A DNA stretch of 64,000 nt, from the NCBI GenBank assembly GCA_021737975.1, contig JAIPCZ010000008.1, positions 30,484 through 94,483 of the forward strand, written 5' to 3'. Each line of letters starts with the position of its first letter. Position 1 is the first letter of the stretch. Below the pieces are notes generated by a model, which searched no databases, was not told the origin of the DNA, and saw only the letters and a list, made by a program, of their open reading frames with translations. The stretch is from Polaromonas sp. (GTDB lineage Bacteria > Pseudomonadota > Gammaproteobacteria > Burkholderiales > Burkholderiaceae_C). The position numbers were made by a program, and so were the translations under genes. Positions 47,147-55,484 of this stretch are shown piece by piece.

Positions 47147-49765
47147 ATGAAAATTTCATTATTTCGGTGGGGTACGGCGCTACTGGCATCACTTGCCATA
47201 GCAGGTTGCGGCGGTGGCGGTGGCGGCACGGCCGAAGTCCCGGCGCCGTCCACAGGCACTGTAGTCAGTACCGCGATTACCACAGCCAGCGCGATCTTGG
47301 TCAACGACACTGCGACCAATCCATCGGCTTCCTTTACTGTTTTGCAGGGCGCAGGGGTACCTGCCGTGACCATCAACAGCCCACCCAAAATCAACTTCAC
47401 CGTGTTTTCTGACGGTGCGGTCAAGCAAGGCCTTGCGCTTTCCAATGTGCGTTTCGCCATTGCCAAGCTGGTGCCAGGTGCCAATGGCAACCCGGATGAG
47501 TGGGTGAGTTACATCAGTACGACCAAGACGGCTGCAACCGGACTAGGTTCAGGTGGTTTGGCCACGCCAAAGGCAACTGCCAAGCAGGCCACCACCGATG
47601 GAACCATGTCGCTTGAAGAGGTGGCAGCCGCCGAGCTTGTCGGTCAACTGAGCTACAACGCTGACGGCTACTACACCTACGCCTTCAAGACTGATATCAC
47701 CGACCCAACCAAAACCGGCGGAGTAATATTTGAACCCGCGCTGACGCACCGGATTGGCATCCAGTTGAGTTACAAGAATGCAGCGGGCGCAACAGTGCTC
47801 GTTAATCCCTATTTCGACTTCACCATTGTGGATGGCAAGTCGGTGCCGGTCAGCGCGAGCCAAACCCGCAAGATGACGGATGTGGCGTCCTGCAACAGCT
47901 GCCACGAAAAGCTGGCCCTGCACGGCGGTGGTCGCGTCGACACCCAGTACTGTGTGATGTGCCACAACCCCGGCACGACGGACCCGGAAAGCGGCAACGT
48001 CCTCACACTTTCGACCATGGTTCACAGCATTCATGCGGGTCGCAGAATCAAGGCAGCCACTGGCGAGGACTACACAATTTGGGGCTACGGTAACTCCAAG
48101 CATGATTACGCCGAAGTCGGTTTTCCGCAAGATCTGCGCAACTGCACCAAGTGCCATAGCGCCAGCAACCCAGCCACGCCTCAGGGTGACAACTGGAAAA
48201 CTGCAGTCAGCAAACAGGCTTGCCTGAGCTGCCACACAGCCAAAGCAGGTGGCGCATGGGAAACTACGCACAAGGTTTATGCTGGCACTTTGGTAGGCGC
48301 CGGCGCAACTGCCGCTGACCTAACCAACGCACAATGCGTGACTTGCCACAAGGCAGGCTCCAACATTTCGCCTGAAGTGGTGCACTGGAACCAGAATGAA
48401 GAAAATTCTGCCAAGTACAAGATGAACATCGAGAGTGCAACCTATGATGCGGCAACTCGTAAAGTCACGGTCAAGTACTTCCTGTCTGACCCCACCAATG
48501 GCAATAAAGCCTGGGATTTGACGACTGGTTGCGCCAGCGCCTCCTCATGCGCCAGCACCACGCTGTTTGGTAACTTGCGTTTTTATGTGGCATACCAGAC
48601 CCTGGTGGGGCAGTCGACAGCCGTGACAAATTTCTCTTCGTACAACAATGGCGGCGGCGATGCCAATGCCCTCGCTTACAAAGGCACAAACGATGGTACC
48701 AACCACTACACGGTTGATATCACGTTGCCTGCAGACACAGCCACGTCAGTCGCTTCGGGGACAGCGCGTGTACTCAGTATTGGACAAGTCAAAGAGCCAG
48801 AGCTGGTGCTTAAATCGGTCGATCCACGGCCTGCCGTCGTACCTGCTGCGCAGGTAAATGTGGTTGTGCAAAACACCTACAAGGATGTGGTTTTGACCGG
48901 CGCCCTGAATCCACGCCGTGAAGTGGTCTCTAACGACAAGTGCAATGCCTGCCATGGCGCACTTGGAAGCACGTCTGGCTCCAACACGTTGGCGAACGCC
49001 TTCCATAGCGGCGCCCGCAACACGGTGGAAGCCTGCTCTTTGTGCCACGATGCAAATCGTGTCTCGTCGACGGTTATGACCAATGGGTTGGCATTGAATG
49101 AGTCATACCAGTTCAACCGTATGATCCACGGCATCCATGGCAACTCCAAGCGTGTCTATCCGTTTACGCATGGCAATCCAGTGCAGGGTGTCTTTAGTAA
49201 GGCTGGTGTGTTGGCTGCACCTGGTGGGTCATTCCTTGCTGCCTATTCGATTAGAGGATTCACACCGACGAGTGGCCCAGTCAGCTTTATTGCAGCGGGA
49301 ACGCCAGTGAGTGCGGGTGAAACCTTCCAGACCATTGGGCAATTGATAACCGATGCTGCAACGCTTGTTGGCTACAAGGGCTCCACAGTGGCGATTGAAA
49401 ACTACGCTGCTGAAGTGGCCTACCCTGGTGTTGGTTTGAACTGCAATGCCTGCCACGTAAACAATTCCTATAAGCAGGACTTGGGAACGCTTGGTGCGGT
49501 TGTGGCAAAACCAGCCGGCGTGACAGATCCGGCCAAGTGGTTGGTGATTTCACCAAAAGCTGCCAGTTGCACGGCTTGCCATGACTCTAGCGTAGCGATT
49601 GGCCACGTGACGGCGTTTGGTGGTTCCGGTTCATCGTTCGGCAATTTGACGCAAGGCGCCGTTGCAGGTCTGACAGGTTCTGCCGCTGCACCTCGCGAAA
49701 CCTGCAACGACTGCCACGCAAGTGGTGGGTTCAAGGGTGTTGACATCGTCCACGGTCAACAATAA
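47147..49765 (+). CDS. mtrC: OmcA/MtrC-family decahaem outer-membrane cytochrome
   Basis: An 872-residue lipoprotein (lipobox AIAGC followed by poly-Gly) predicted to face the cell exterior and pass electrons to minerals, electrodes or soluble acceptors. It has exactly ten CxxCH sites, at residues about 249, 269, 333, 359, 397, then 599, 630, 766, 808 and 853. Two pentahaem groups alternate with haem-free beta-rich stretches (about 30-245 and 400-595), the four-domain layout of MtrC/MtrF/OmcA. A ribosome-binding GGAG precedes the ATG. It follows a perfect FNR-type box and is separated from the MtrA-like gene by a terminator. Third positions are visibly richer in A/T than in waaA or tolC. Confidence 0.95.
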   Translation: MKISLFRWGTALLASLAIAGCGGGGGGTAEVPAPSTGTVVSTAITTASAILVNDTATNPSASFTVLQGAGVPAVTINSPPKINFTVFSDGAVKQGLALSNVRFAIAKLVPGANGNPDEWVSYISTTKTAATGLGSGGLATPKATAKQATTDGTMSLEEVAAAELVGQLSYNADGYYTYAFKTDITDPTKTGGVIFEPALTHRIGIQLSYKNAAGATVLVNPYFDFTIVDGKSVPVSASQTRKMTDVASCNSCHEKLALHGGGRVDTQYCVMCHNPGTTDPESGNVLTLSTMVHSIHAGRRIKAATGEDYTIWGYGNSKHDYAEVGFPQDLRNCTKCHSASNPATPQGDNWKTAVSKQACLSCHTAKAGGAWETTHKVYAGTLVGAGATAADLTNAQCVTCHKAGSNISPEVVHWNQNEENSAKYKMNIESATYDAATRKVTVKYFLSDPTNGNKAWDLTTGCASASSCASTTLFGNLRFYVAYQTLVGQSTAVTNFSSYNNGGGDANALAYKGTNDGTNHYTVDITLPADTATSVASGTARVLSIGQVKEPELVLKSVDPRPAVVPAAQVNVVVQNTYKDVVLTGALNPRREVVSNDKCNACHGALGSTSGSNTLANAFHSGARNTVEACSLCHDANRVSSTVMTNGLALNESYQFNRMIHGIHGNSKRVYPFTHGNPVQGVFSKAGVLAAPGGSFLAAYSIRGFTPTSGPVSFIAAGTPVSAGETFQTIGQLITDAATLVGYKGSTVAIENYAAEVAYPGVGLNCNACHVNNSYKQDLGTLGAVVAKPAGVTDPAKWLVISPKAASCTACHDSSVAIGHVTAFGGSGSSFGNLTQGAVAGLTGSAAAPRETCNDCHASGGFKGVDIVHGQQ

Positions 49766-49785
49766 ACGTTACCATGGTCTATGAG

Positions 49786-49817
49786 CGGGGGGAGTCAAAT
49801 GGGCCCCCCGTTTTTTT
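49786..49817 (+). terminator. Rho-independent terminator inside the conduit cluster
   Basis: CGGGGGG (49786-49792) pairs with CCCCCCG (49804-49810), followed by seven T. It lies between the MtrC-like and MtrA-like genes. Partial read-through would lower downstream expression relative to the surface cytochrome. Confidence 0.9.
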
Positions 49818-49878
49818 ATGGTCAGTAGGAAAGCTCCTCACTGAAAACTATCAAAATTGGACCTGTAGGGGAATCCGG

Positions 49879-50853
49879 ATGCGTATCAAACATGCGATAG
49901 CTATTTGCTGTGTCGGTCTATTTGGTGCACTGGGTGCAGCCTGGGCTGCAGACCCTGTGCCGACGGGTGCGGCCTTTTGTGTCACCTGCCACGACTCCGA
50001 TGACTTGCCTGATATGAGCCGATCAGCACACGGCTTCATGGCCGACAAACGTGCGCCGGACTGTCTTGCTTGCCATGGCCCCAGCACGGCGCATGCTTAT
50101 GACAAAACGGGGTCAAGTCCCTTACCCAAGCCTGATGTGTCGTTTGGGAAAATTTTTGGCAAACTTAGCACCAATGAGGCCCATACCCGTAGTCAGGCAT
50201 GTCAGAGTTGCCACGAAAAGGACCATAAACGCGCCCTTTGGTCAGGCAGTCAGCATGAGGTTGCAGATGTGGCTTGTGACAATTGCCATAAGGTACACGC
50301 GAACCGTGACAAAGTAATGAGCAAGACTGGGCAGACTGACGTCTGCTATTCCTGCCATGCCGAGCAGCGCAGCCAACTGGCCAAGCCATCGCATCACCCC
50401 ATTCCTGAGGGCAAGATGACTTGCTCAGACTGTCACAACACTCATGGGTCAGCCGGGCCCAAACTCGTGAAGCGTGACACCATCAACGACACCTGCTACA
50501 CCTGTCATGCTGAAAAGCGTGGCCCGTTCGTGCAGCAGCACGAACCAGTGGCTGAGAATTGTGCCAACTGCCATAACTCGCATGGTAGTGTGGTGGCTGG
50601 CATGCTCAAGGCGCGTGCGCCTCTTTTGTGCCAGCAATGCCATACGCCCCACGTGGAGGGAGGAGTCGGGTCGCTGGGTGGCCAAAGTGGTGTCTTCGCA
50701 CCCGCTGCCCCAGGGCAGGCAGTGCCTCAAATGACCAATATCACCAATGGCAAGAATGTGGTCAATATGTGGCAGGGCCGGAGTTGCATGAACTGCCACA
50801 CGCAGGTTCACGGCTCCAACAGCCCGTCCATCACCAACCCCTTGATGCGCTGA
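49879..50853 (+). CDS. mtrA: MtrA/DmsE-family periplasmic decahaem cytochrome
   Basis: A 324-residue secreted cytochrome. The signal peptide MRIKHAIAICCVGLFGALG ends at AWA-ADP. Ten CxxCH sites occur at about 34, 62, 108, 133, 156, 182, 206, 228, 251 and 303, evenly spaced as in MtrA, which threads a 10-haem wire through the MtrB barrel. Many distal His residues (SHHP, NTHG, NSHG, TPHV) fit bis-His ligation. ATG 49879 has AGGGGA upstream and is needed for the signal peptide. The MtrB-like gene begins 16 bp downstream. Confidence 0.95.
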   Translation: MRIKHAIAICCVGLFGALGAAWAADPVPTGAAFCVTCHDSDDLPDMSRSAHGFMADKRAPDCLACHGPSTAHAYDKTGSSPLPKPDVSFGKIFGKLSTNEAHTRSQACQSCHEKDHKRALWSGSQHEVADVACDNCHKVHANRDKVMSKTGQTDVCYSCHAEQRSQLAKPSHHPIPEGKMTCSDCHNTHGSAGPKLVKRDTINDTCYTCHAEKRGPFVQQHEPVAENCANCHNSHGSVVAGMLKARAPLLCQQCHTPHVEGGVGSLGGQSGVFAPAAPGQAVPQMTNITNGKNVVNMWQGRSCMNCHTQVHGSNSPSITNPLMR

Positions 50854-50869
50854 AGCACGGAGAATCATC

Positions 50870-53047
50870 ATGTTTAAGCCAATTTCATCGAATTGTTTTC
50901 AACGTTCTGCGTTGACACTGGCTGTTTTTGCAGCCGTCATGCCTGTCCAGGCTCAATCAAGCCCTGCCGAAACCACCATTTTTGTCGGTGCCGGTGTGCT
51001 TGATGGTGAGCGTTCAGACCGTGCCTTGTTCGATCAGTACAGCGGCATGCCCAAAGACAGCAGCGTTGCCGGCATGTTGGGGTTTGATTACAGCCTGCGC
51101 CAGGAAGCAACCAATAATTGGGTTGATTTTCAGGGCTCTGATTTACTGGGAGACACGCGCGAATTGAACCTGGTTTGGAAAAGGCCGGGCGATTGGAAAA
51201 TCACTGCAGACTATTTGGGGCTGGTGCGAAATGAACCCAACCTAGTGAATACCGGTTTGGTGAACCTCGGATCTACCACGCCACAAGTGACAGCCTTGCC
51301 AGGTGCTGCTGGAACCGGTGCCAATGTTGATTTGCAAACCAAGCGCAGCAAGCTGGGAGTGGGTTACACCAAGATCATCAGCCCACGTATGCAGTTGGTC
51401 GTTGATCTGAAAACAGAAGAGAAAAAAGGCTCCCGATTGTTTGGCATCGGCATGAACTGCCCGACGGTCTACGACCCGACATGCCTGGGCACGACGGGGA
51501 TAAGCGTGGGGTGGGCCACGCTGATGTTGCCTGAACCCGTTGATTCAAATCACAGCCAGATAGAAGCACGATTGAGCTATGCGCTCGAAAAGCTGCGGTT
51601 CAGCGTGGGCTACTATGGATCCTTTTATCGCAATGCCAATGCGTCACTGAACCCGGTCGTTGCAGGAAATTTATACAACCCCGTGAGCACCTTGTTACCG
51701 GTGAGTCCTGGTTTGCTCGGGTATTTGAATCAAGCCGTGGCATTGCCCCCGGACAATCAGTCGCACCAGCTTGATGTGAGCGGCAATTACAACTTTACCG
51801 ACACAACACGAGGCACGTTCAAACTGGCCTACAGCACGGCCTCTCAGGACGATGGTTTTGTGGCAGCCAGTCTACCCGGCACGAGCAGCCTGGGCGGGCG
51901 CGTCAATACTTCCCTCGTGCAATTGGGTGTTACGTCTCGTCCCATGCCCAAGCTGTCATTGGTGGCGGATGTGCGCCACCTTAACAAGGATGATCAGACG
52001 CCGATCCTTGCCTACAACATCGCCGGAGTGACCCCGTATACCAATCAAAGTCTCTCCAATGAAAAGACCAGTGCCAAACTGCAAGCCAACTGGCAGTTCA
52101 ATCCTGACTATCGGGGTAGCCTGGGTCTTGACTACGCACTGATTGATCGAGGCGTTTTCACACCCACCAGTGCCGTTGCAGGGATAACTGCACTGCGCGA
52201 AACCACGGAAGAGACGGGCTTGCGTGCAGAATTGCGCCGTCGGATGTCAGAGAGCCTGAGCGGTGCCATCAGCCTGTCAAGCAGCAAGCGCGAAGGCTCC
52301 ACCTGGCTCAAGGACAACAGCGGGCTGGGCGTGTCACCCGTGACCAACCTGGCTGATCCAGCGCTTGTGAATGGTATTTTTATGCCGACCTTGACCGACC
52401 GCCAGCGGGACAAAGTCAAGCTTTATGCTGACTGGCTGCCCAATAAGGACTGGTCTGTTCAGTTCAGTGCCGAAGAAGGCACTGACAAGTACAGTTCGCC
52501 CAGTGCCTATGGGCTGAAAGACACCCGCATGAGTCAACTTAGCGTGGACTGGTCGTATGCCGTTTCTTTCAGGTTACAACTGAACGGTTATGCGTCGATG
52601 GGTGCACAGACCTTCAATCAATCACGCTACGCCGGTTACAACATGGCCTTTGACAATAGCAACACCAGTTTTGGGCTGGGGTTTACGTCCAAGCCTAATA
52701 ATCAACTTGAATTGGGGGGCAGTCTGTCTTTTGTGGATGATGTCAGCAAATACGCGCAAAGTCTCGACGCAACGGCCGATGCCTATACGGTGGCTTCGCT
52801 TGCGGCAAGTGGTGGCTTGCCAGACATCACTTTCCGGCAGACGGCTCTGAAATTGTTTGGCAGGTATGCACTGGACAAAAAATCAGCGGTGCGCGTTGAT
52901 TTTGTGCACCAGAACTCCACCTACAACGACTGGGCCGGGGGTTACAGCGATGTGCCGTACACCTATTCCGACGGAACCACGCTAGGTCAAAAATCAGACC
53001 AAAACGTTAATTTTATTGGTGTCACCTACATCTACCAGTTGCCCTGA
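50870..53047 (+). CDS. mtrB: MtrB/PioB-family outer-membrane beta-barrel
   Basis: A 725-residue porin expected to sheath the MtrA-like cytochrome across the outer membrane. The signal peptide ends at PVQA-QSS. The N-terminal region (VGAGVLDGERSDRALFDQYS, then GMPKDSS) is typical of the family, followed by many amphipathic strands and a C-terminal strand ending IGVTYIYQLP. Shewanella MtrB carries an N-terminal CxxC; here that is absent. The only Cys pair in the mature chain is C-x8-C near residue 200. It completes the conduit operon. Confidence 0.93.
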   Translation: MFKPISSNCFQRSALTLAVFAAVMPVQAQSSPAETTIFVGAGVLDGERSDRALFDQYSGMPKDSSVAGMLGFDYSLRQEATNNWVDFQGSDLLGDTRELNLVWKRPGDWKITADYLGLVRNEPNLVNTGLVNLGSTTPQVTALPGAAGTGANVDLQTKRSKLGVGYTKIISPRMQLVVDLKTEEKKGSRLFGIGMNCPTVYDPTCLGTTGISVGWATLMLPEPVDSNHSQIEARLSYALEKLRFSVGYYGSFYRNANASLNPVVAGNLYNPVSTLLPVSPGLLGYLNQAVALPPDNQSHQLDVSGNYNFTDTTRGTFKLAYSTASQDDGFVAASLPGTSSLGGRVNTSLVQLGVTSRPMPKLSLVADVRHLNKDDQTPILAYNIAGVTPYTNQSLSNEKTSAKLQANWQFNPDYRGSLGLDYALIDRGVFTPTSAVAGITALRETTEETGLRAELRRRMSESLSGAISLSSSKREGSTWLKDNSGLGVSPVTNLADPALVNGIFMPTLTDRQRDKVKLYADWLPNKDWSVQFSAEEGTDKYSSPSAYGLKDTRMSQLSVDWSYAVSFRLQLNGYASMGAQTFNQSRYAGYNMAFDNSNTSFGLGFTSKPNNQLELGGSLSFVDDVSKYAQSLDATADAYTVASLAASGGLPDITFRQTALKLFGRYALDKKSAVRVDFVHQNSTYNDWAGGYSDVPYTYSDGTTLGQKSDQNVNFIGVTYIYQLP

Positions 53048-53055
53048 TAGGGGTG

Positions 53056-54375
53056 TTATTTCGCCAGCAAGGCGTTCACCGCACTCAAGTCATCCACCTT
53101 GAGCGAGCCATTGGCCTGGCGCAGCTTCAAACCGCCCAGCAGCACGTCGTAGCGTGCCTTGGCCAGCTTGGCCTTGGTGTCGAACAGGGCGGTCTGGGCG
53201 TTGAGCACATCGATGTTGATGCGCACCCCCACTTGATAGCCAAGTTTTGTGGCATCGAGTGCGCTTTGGCTGGAGGCCTCGGCCGCTTCCAGCGCCTTCA
53301 CCTGGCCCAGGCCTGACTCGACGCCAAAATAGGCAGCGCGTGTGGCCTGGGCCACGCCACGCTTGGCGGCATCAACGTCGCTTCGGGCCTTGTCTTCAAG
53401 CGACAGGGTTTCCTTGATGCGGTTTTGTGTGGCGTAGCCGGCAAACAGCGGCAGGTTGAAACTCAAGCCCACCTGCGTCACATTGGTGCGGTAGTCCAGT
53501 GCTGTGCCGGATGAGCCGTTGTTTTGGGTGACGTTGTAGCTTCCCGTCAGATCCAGCGTGGGCTTGTGGCCCGCCTGCGCTTTTTGGGTTTCAAGCTGGG
53601 CCACTTCCAGACCCAACTGGGCCTGACGCACGGCCGGGCTCATTTCTTCTGACTGTGCCACCCAAGGGCTGACATCGTTGGGTGTGACAGGGGCGATGAC
53701 CACGGGGACGGCAAGTGGTTTGGGCGCAGCCCCGGTTTTGCCGGTCAGTTGATCAAGCGCCAATTTTTTGACACGCAAGTCGTTCTCGGCCGCTATTTCC
53801 TGGGCCAGTACCAGGTCGAAGCGAGCCTGGGCTTCCCGCGTGTCGGTGATGGTGGCGGTGCCCACTTCAAAGTTGCGTTTGGCGGATGCCAGTTGTTCGG
53901 ATACGGCTGACTTCTGGGCCTTGACAAAGTTCAGGCTGTCACTGGAGGCCAGCACGTCAAAGTAGGCCTGGCTGACGCGCACGATCAGGTCCTGGTCTGC
54001 CGCCTGCAATTGGGCCTGCGCGATGCCGGCCGACCGTTTGCCCTGCTCGGCCGCGGCTGTGTTGGCGGGGCGGTACAAAGGCTGGCTGGCGCTAAGTGTC
54101 GCGCTTTGGTTGCCGTAGCTGCCGCGGTCAAACGCCGCTGTGTCGCTTGAGATGTTGGTGCGGTTCACGCCCAAACCAAAGCTGGCGCTGGGCAGAAGAC
54201 CCGCCCTGGCTTGCTCCGCCTTCGACAGATTGGCTTCATACAGCGACTTGGCTGACTGGTAGCTGGCATCAAAGCTGCGCGCCGCGTCATAAAGTTCCAC
54301 CAGGCTTTGGGCCTGCGCGGGCAGCACAAAGGCGGCAGTCAGGGCCAGAGAGAAGGGAAGTTGACGCAGTATCAT
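53056..54375 (-). CDS. tolC: TolC-family outer-membrane efflux protein
   Basis: A 439-residue outer-membrane channel. The signal peptide ends at PAQA-QSL. It has two OEP repeats of coiled-coil helices and strands (LLPSASFGLGVN, YRPANTAAAEQG, FNLPLFAGYATQNRIKE) typical of TolC trimers that serve type I secretion and RND pumps. ATG 54375 is chosen for the signal peptide; the frame continues upstream without one. Together with the downstream-facing rhodanese and methyltransferase it forms a block usually near waaA. Convergent with the MtrB-like gene. Confidence 0.93.
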   Translation of the reverse strand: MILRQLPFSLALTAAFVLPAQAQSLVELYDAARSFDASYQSAKSLYEANLSKAEQARAGLLPSASFGLGVNRTNISSDTAAFDRGSYGNQSATLSASQPLYRPANTAAAEQGKRSAGIAQAQLQAADQDLIVRVSQAYFDVLASSDSLNFVKAQKSAVSEQLASAKRNFEVGTATITDTREAQARFDLVLAQEIAAENDLRVKKLALDQLTGKTGAAPKPLAVPVVIAPVTPNDVSPWVAQSEEMSPAVRQAQLGLEVAQLETQKAQAGHKPTLDLTGSYNVTQNNGSSGTALDYRTNVTQVGLSFNLPLFAGYATQNRIKETLSLEDKARSDVDAAKRGVAQATRAAYFGVESGLGQVKALEAAEASSQSALDATKLGYQVGVRINIDVLNAQTALFDTKAKLAKARYDVLLGGLKLRQANGSLKVDDLSAVNALLAK

Positions 54376-54436
54376 GATGTTGTGCCTGAGGTAAGGTGCC
54401 ACTAGGTAGCGGGATCGGGTTGGAGCGCGCGCGGAA

Positions 54437-54778
54437 TCAGTAGCGTGGCACGCTGGGGTCCACTTCGGAAGACCAGGCGTTGATGCCACCCGACACATTG
54501 GCCACGTGTTTGAAACCGCGTGACTTCAGGAAATTTGCCACTTGCATGCTGCGCGCGCCATGGTGACACAGGCAGGCCACAGGCTGGTCGGGGTCCAGTT
54601 CATTGAGGCGCGGCGGAATCACACCCATGGGGATGGTAATGAGCTCAAAGCCTTCGGCCTTGATGCTGGCGGTGCGCAGTTCATGCGGCTCCCGCACGTC
54701 AAGCACGACCGGATCGCCGTGGCCACGCACGGCATCGAGCCAGTCTTTGAGTTGCAGGGGGCGAACTTGTGTGACCAT
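54437..54778 (-). CDS. Single-domain rhodanese-like protein
   Basis: A 113-residue sulfurtransferase domain (GlpE/PspE type). VVLDVREPHELRTA opens the fold, and the active-site loop CLCHHGARSMQVA carries the persulfide Cys; SGGINAW closes it. It lies 61 bp before tolC and 1 bp after the methyltransferase on the same strand. The acceptor is unknown. Confidence 0.92.
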   Translation of the reverse strand: MVTQVRPLQLKDWLDAVRGHGDPVVLDVREPHELRTASIKAEGFELITIPMGVIPPRLNELDPDQPVACLCHHGARSMQVANFLKSRGFKHVANVSGGINAWSSEVDPSVPRY

Positions 54779-54779
54779 G

Positions 54780-55442
54780 TTAAAACTTGAAGGCGCTGGG
54801 TTGTTGGAAATTCAGCAGACGGGGGGCGTTGTCGTCCCATTTTTCAACCGAGGTGAAGTTGGTTTCACTGGTGCGGCTGATCACCTGCGCATGCATGATG
54901 GGTTCTTCGCCCACGATGCCAACGAGGCGGCCACCGACCTTGAGCAGGTTCAGCAGGGACTGGGGGACCTCGGCGACCGAGCCACCGAGCATGATGACAT
55001 CGAAAGGGGCATCCGCCGGCGTTCCCTTGGAGGCGTCCAGCTGACGCACTTCTGCATTATGAATTCCGGCACGCTGCAGGTTGGCACGGGCCATGTCGGC
55101 GATTTCGGGGTTGATTTCCAGGGAGATCACGCGTTGCGCCTGGTGCGCCAGCAGGGCCGTCATGTAACCTGATCCGGTGCCAATCTCCAGCACCTTGTCG
55201 GTGGCCTTGACGGCGGCATCCTGCAGCAAACGCGCCTGCACTCTGGGTGGCAGCATGCTTTGGCCGGCAGGCAGGGGGATGGCCATGTCGACAAAGGCCA
55301 GGGACTTTTGCGCCAAGGGCACAAAGTCTTCGCGCTTGACGCTGGCAAGCAGGTCCAGCACCGCCGCATCAGACACATCCCAGGGACGAATTTGTTGCTC
55401 GATCATGTAATAGCGGGCCTGTTCCACGTTCTGCAAATTCAT
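54780..55442 (-). CDS. Protein-L-isoaspartate O-methyltransferase-like protein
   Basis: A 220-residue SAM-dependent methyltransferase of the Pcm family. The N-terminus ARYYMIEQQIRPWDV, REDFVP, the Pcm segment PAGQSMLPPRVQARLLQ (replacing the canonical GQTISAP), and SAM motif VLEIGTGSGYMTALLA are present. The altered substrate-binding segment suggests this paralogue may not repair isoaspartate. It is commonly linked to rhodanese and tolC genes in betaproteobacteria. Confidence 0.88.
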   Translation of the reverse strand: MNLQNVEQARYYMIEQQIRPWDVSDAAVLDLLASVKREDFVPLAQKSLAFVDMAIPLPAGQSMLPPRVQARLLQDAAVKATDKVLEIGTGSGYMTALLAHQAQRVISLEINPEIADMARANLQRAGIHNAEVRQLDASKGTPADAPFDVIMLGGSVAEVPQSLLNLLKVGGRLVGIVGEEPIMHAQVISRTSETNFTSVEKWDDNAPRLLNFQQPSAFKF

Positions 55443-55484
55443 TTCTTGGTACTCCTGGGGGTATGTTAACGGAATCCGTCGATT

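Noticed and set aside
46911..53055. Conduit cluster as an intact mobile element
   Set aside because: No integrase, transposase, direct repeats or tRNA attachment site flank it; only composition and context suggest transfer.
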